DNA of 5,072 bases from Holosporaceae bacterium (GTDB taxonomy: Bacteria; Pseudomonadota; Alphaproteobacteria; UBA3830), in the NCBI GenBank assembly GCA_031282785.1, contig JAITDB010000021.1:1-5072 (forward strand), given 5' to 3'. Position numbers and translations under genes: made by a program. The number at the start of each line of letters is the position of its first letter. Positions within the stretch are counted from its first letter, which is position 1. The notes under the pieces were generated by a model. It searched no databases and was not told the origin of the DNA. It saw only the letters and a list, made by a program, of their open reading frames with translations. Positions 4,980 to 5,072 of the stretch are shown here, piece by piece.

Positions 4980-5072
4980 TTTTCTAGCCCAATAAGCTAG
5001 GATATATCAATGAAAAATAGATACATAAAAAATACCCATATTTCTGAATCCCAATTTAGGAAAATTTTACGC
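4957..5072. repeat. Right arm of the 116-bp terminal inverted repeat
   Basis: This is the reverse complement of 1-116 with one mismatch at 4997. The arm begins inside the luxR-type gene, within the R100 codon, supplies its last six codons and stop, and then runs to the window edge. Both arms lie at the 3' end of the adjacent gene and point the same way relative to transcription. This fits a dispersed palindromic element or the same end of two insertion-sequence copies in opposite orientation. Confidence 0.9.
4975..5011 (+). terminator. Imperfect hairpin inside the right repeat arm
   Basis: ATTGAT (4975-4980) pairs with ATCAAT (5006-5011), and CTAGC (4984-4988) with GCTAG (4996-5000) around a 7-nt loop, with an asymmetric internal bulge (TTT against GATAT). 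The outer stem includes the luxR-type stop codon. It could stabilise or end the luxR mRNA, but no U tract follows and the stem is weak. In the left arm the matching inner stem has one broken pair. Confidence 0.35.

Noticed and set aside
1..5072. Complete linear plasmid or phage with terminal repeats
   Set aside because: The content is three housekeeping RNA methyltransferases with no replication, packaging or structural genes, and the repeat pattern fits an assembly break better. It is kept only as an alternative.

Overview
The window carries five protein genes. Four on the minus strand (ATPase, rlmE, rsmB and trmN6) occupy positions 4238 down to 148. One small regulator gene on the plus strand occupies 4659-4979. 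The protein style of the RNA methyltransferases points to an Alphaproteobacterium: an RsmB/NOP protein with the alphaproteobacterial N-terminal style, RlmE with a 'DDKF.L.KGARR.VDLGAAPG.WSQ' segment, and TrmN6 with 'QP..GYR...DP'. Moderate-to-low GC, AT-rich gaps, long A runs inside genes and a DUF4143-type ATPase fit a host-associated lineage, for example Holosporales-like. This placement is an inference from motifs, not from a search.

Region by region. Positions 1-116 and 4957-5072 are the two arms of an inverted repeat that sits exactly at both window ends and differs at one base. Next to the left arm is trmN6 (tRNA adenine-N6 methyltransferase), preceded on the minus strand by rsmB (rRNA cytosine-C5 methyltransferase) and rlmE (23S rRNA 2'-O-methyltransferase). 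rlmE and rsmB overlap by 10 bp, so the three probably form one RNA-modification operon. Upstream lies a separate minus-strand ATPase of the AAA_14/DUF4143 type (COG1373-like).

The 420-bp gap between the ATPase and the divergent LuxR/GerE-type helix-turn-helix gene is the most structured part of the window. It holds three tandem 40-bp repeats (4271-4390), each carrying a near-perfect 22-bp palindrome. It also holds a likely ATPase promoter whose -35 overlaps the first repeat, a likely luxR promoter with a perfect TATAAT, several short inverted repeats around that promoter, and a roughly 210-nt leader before luxR.

How it fits together. The methyltransferase genes are ordinary ribosome and tRNA maturation functions and look chromosomal. 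The ATPase, its repeat array and the small LuxR-type gene look accessory. The repeat array sits between the two divergent promoters and is the best candidate for an undescribed control element. The terminal inverted repeat is best explained as a dispersed repeat (insertion sequence or palindromic element) that broke an assembly. The 75 bp of exact identity outside the single mismatch is what a k-mer assembler would leave.
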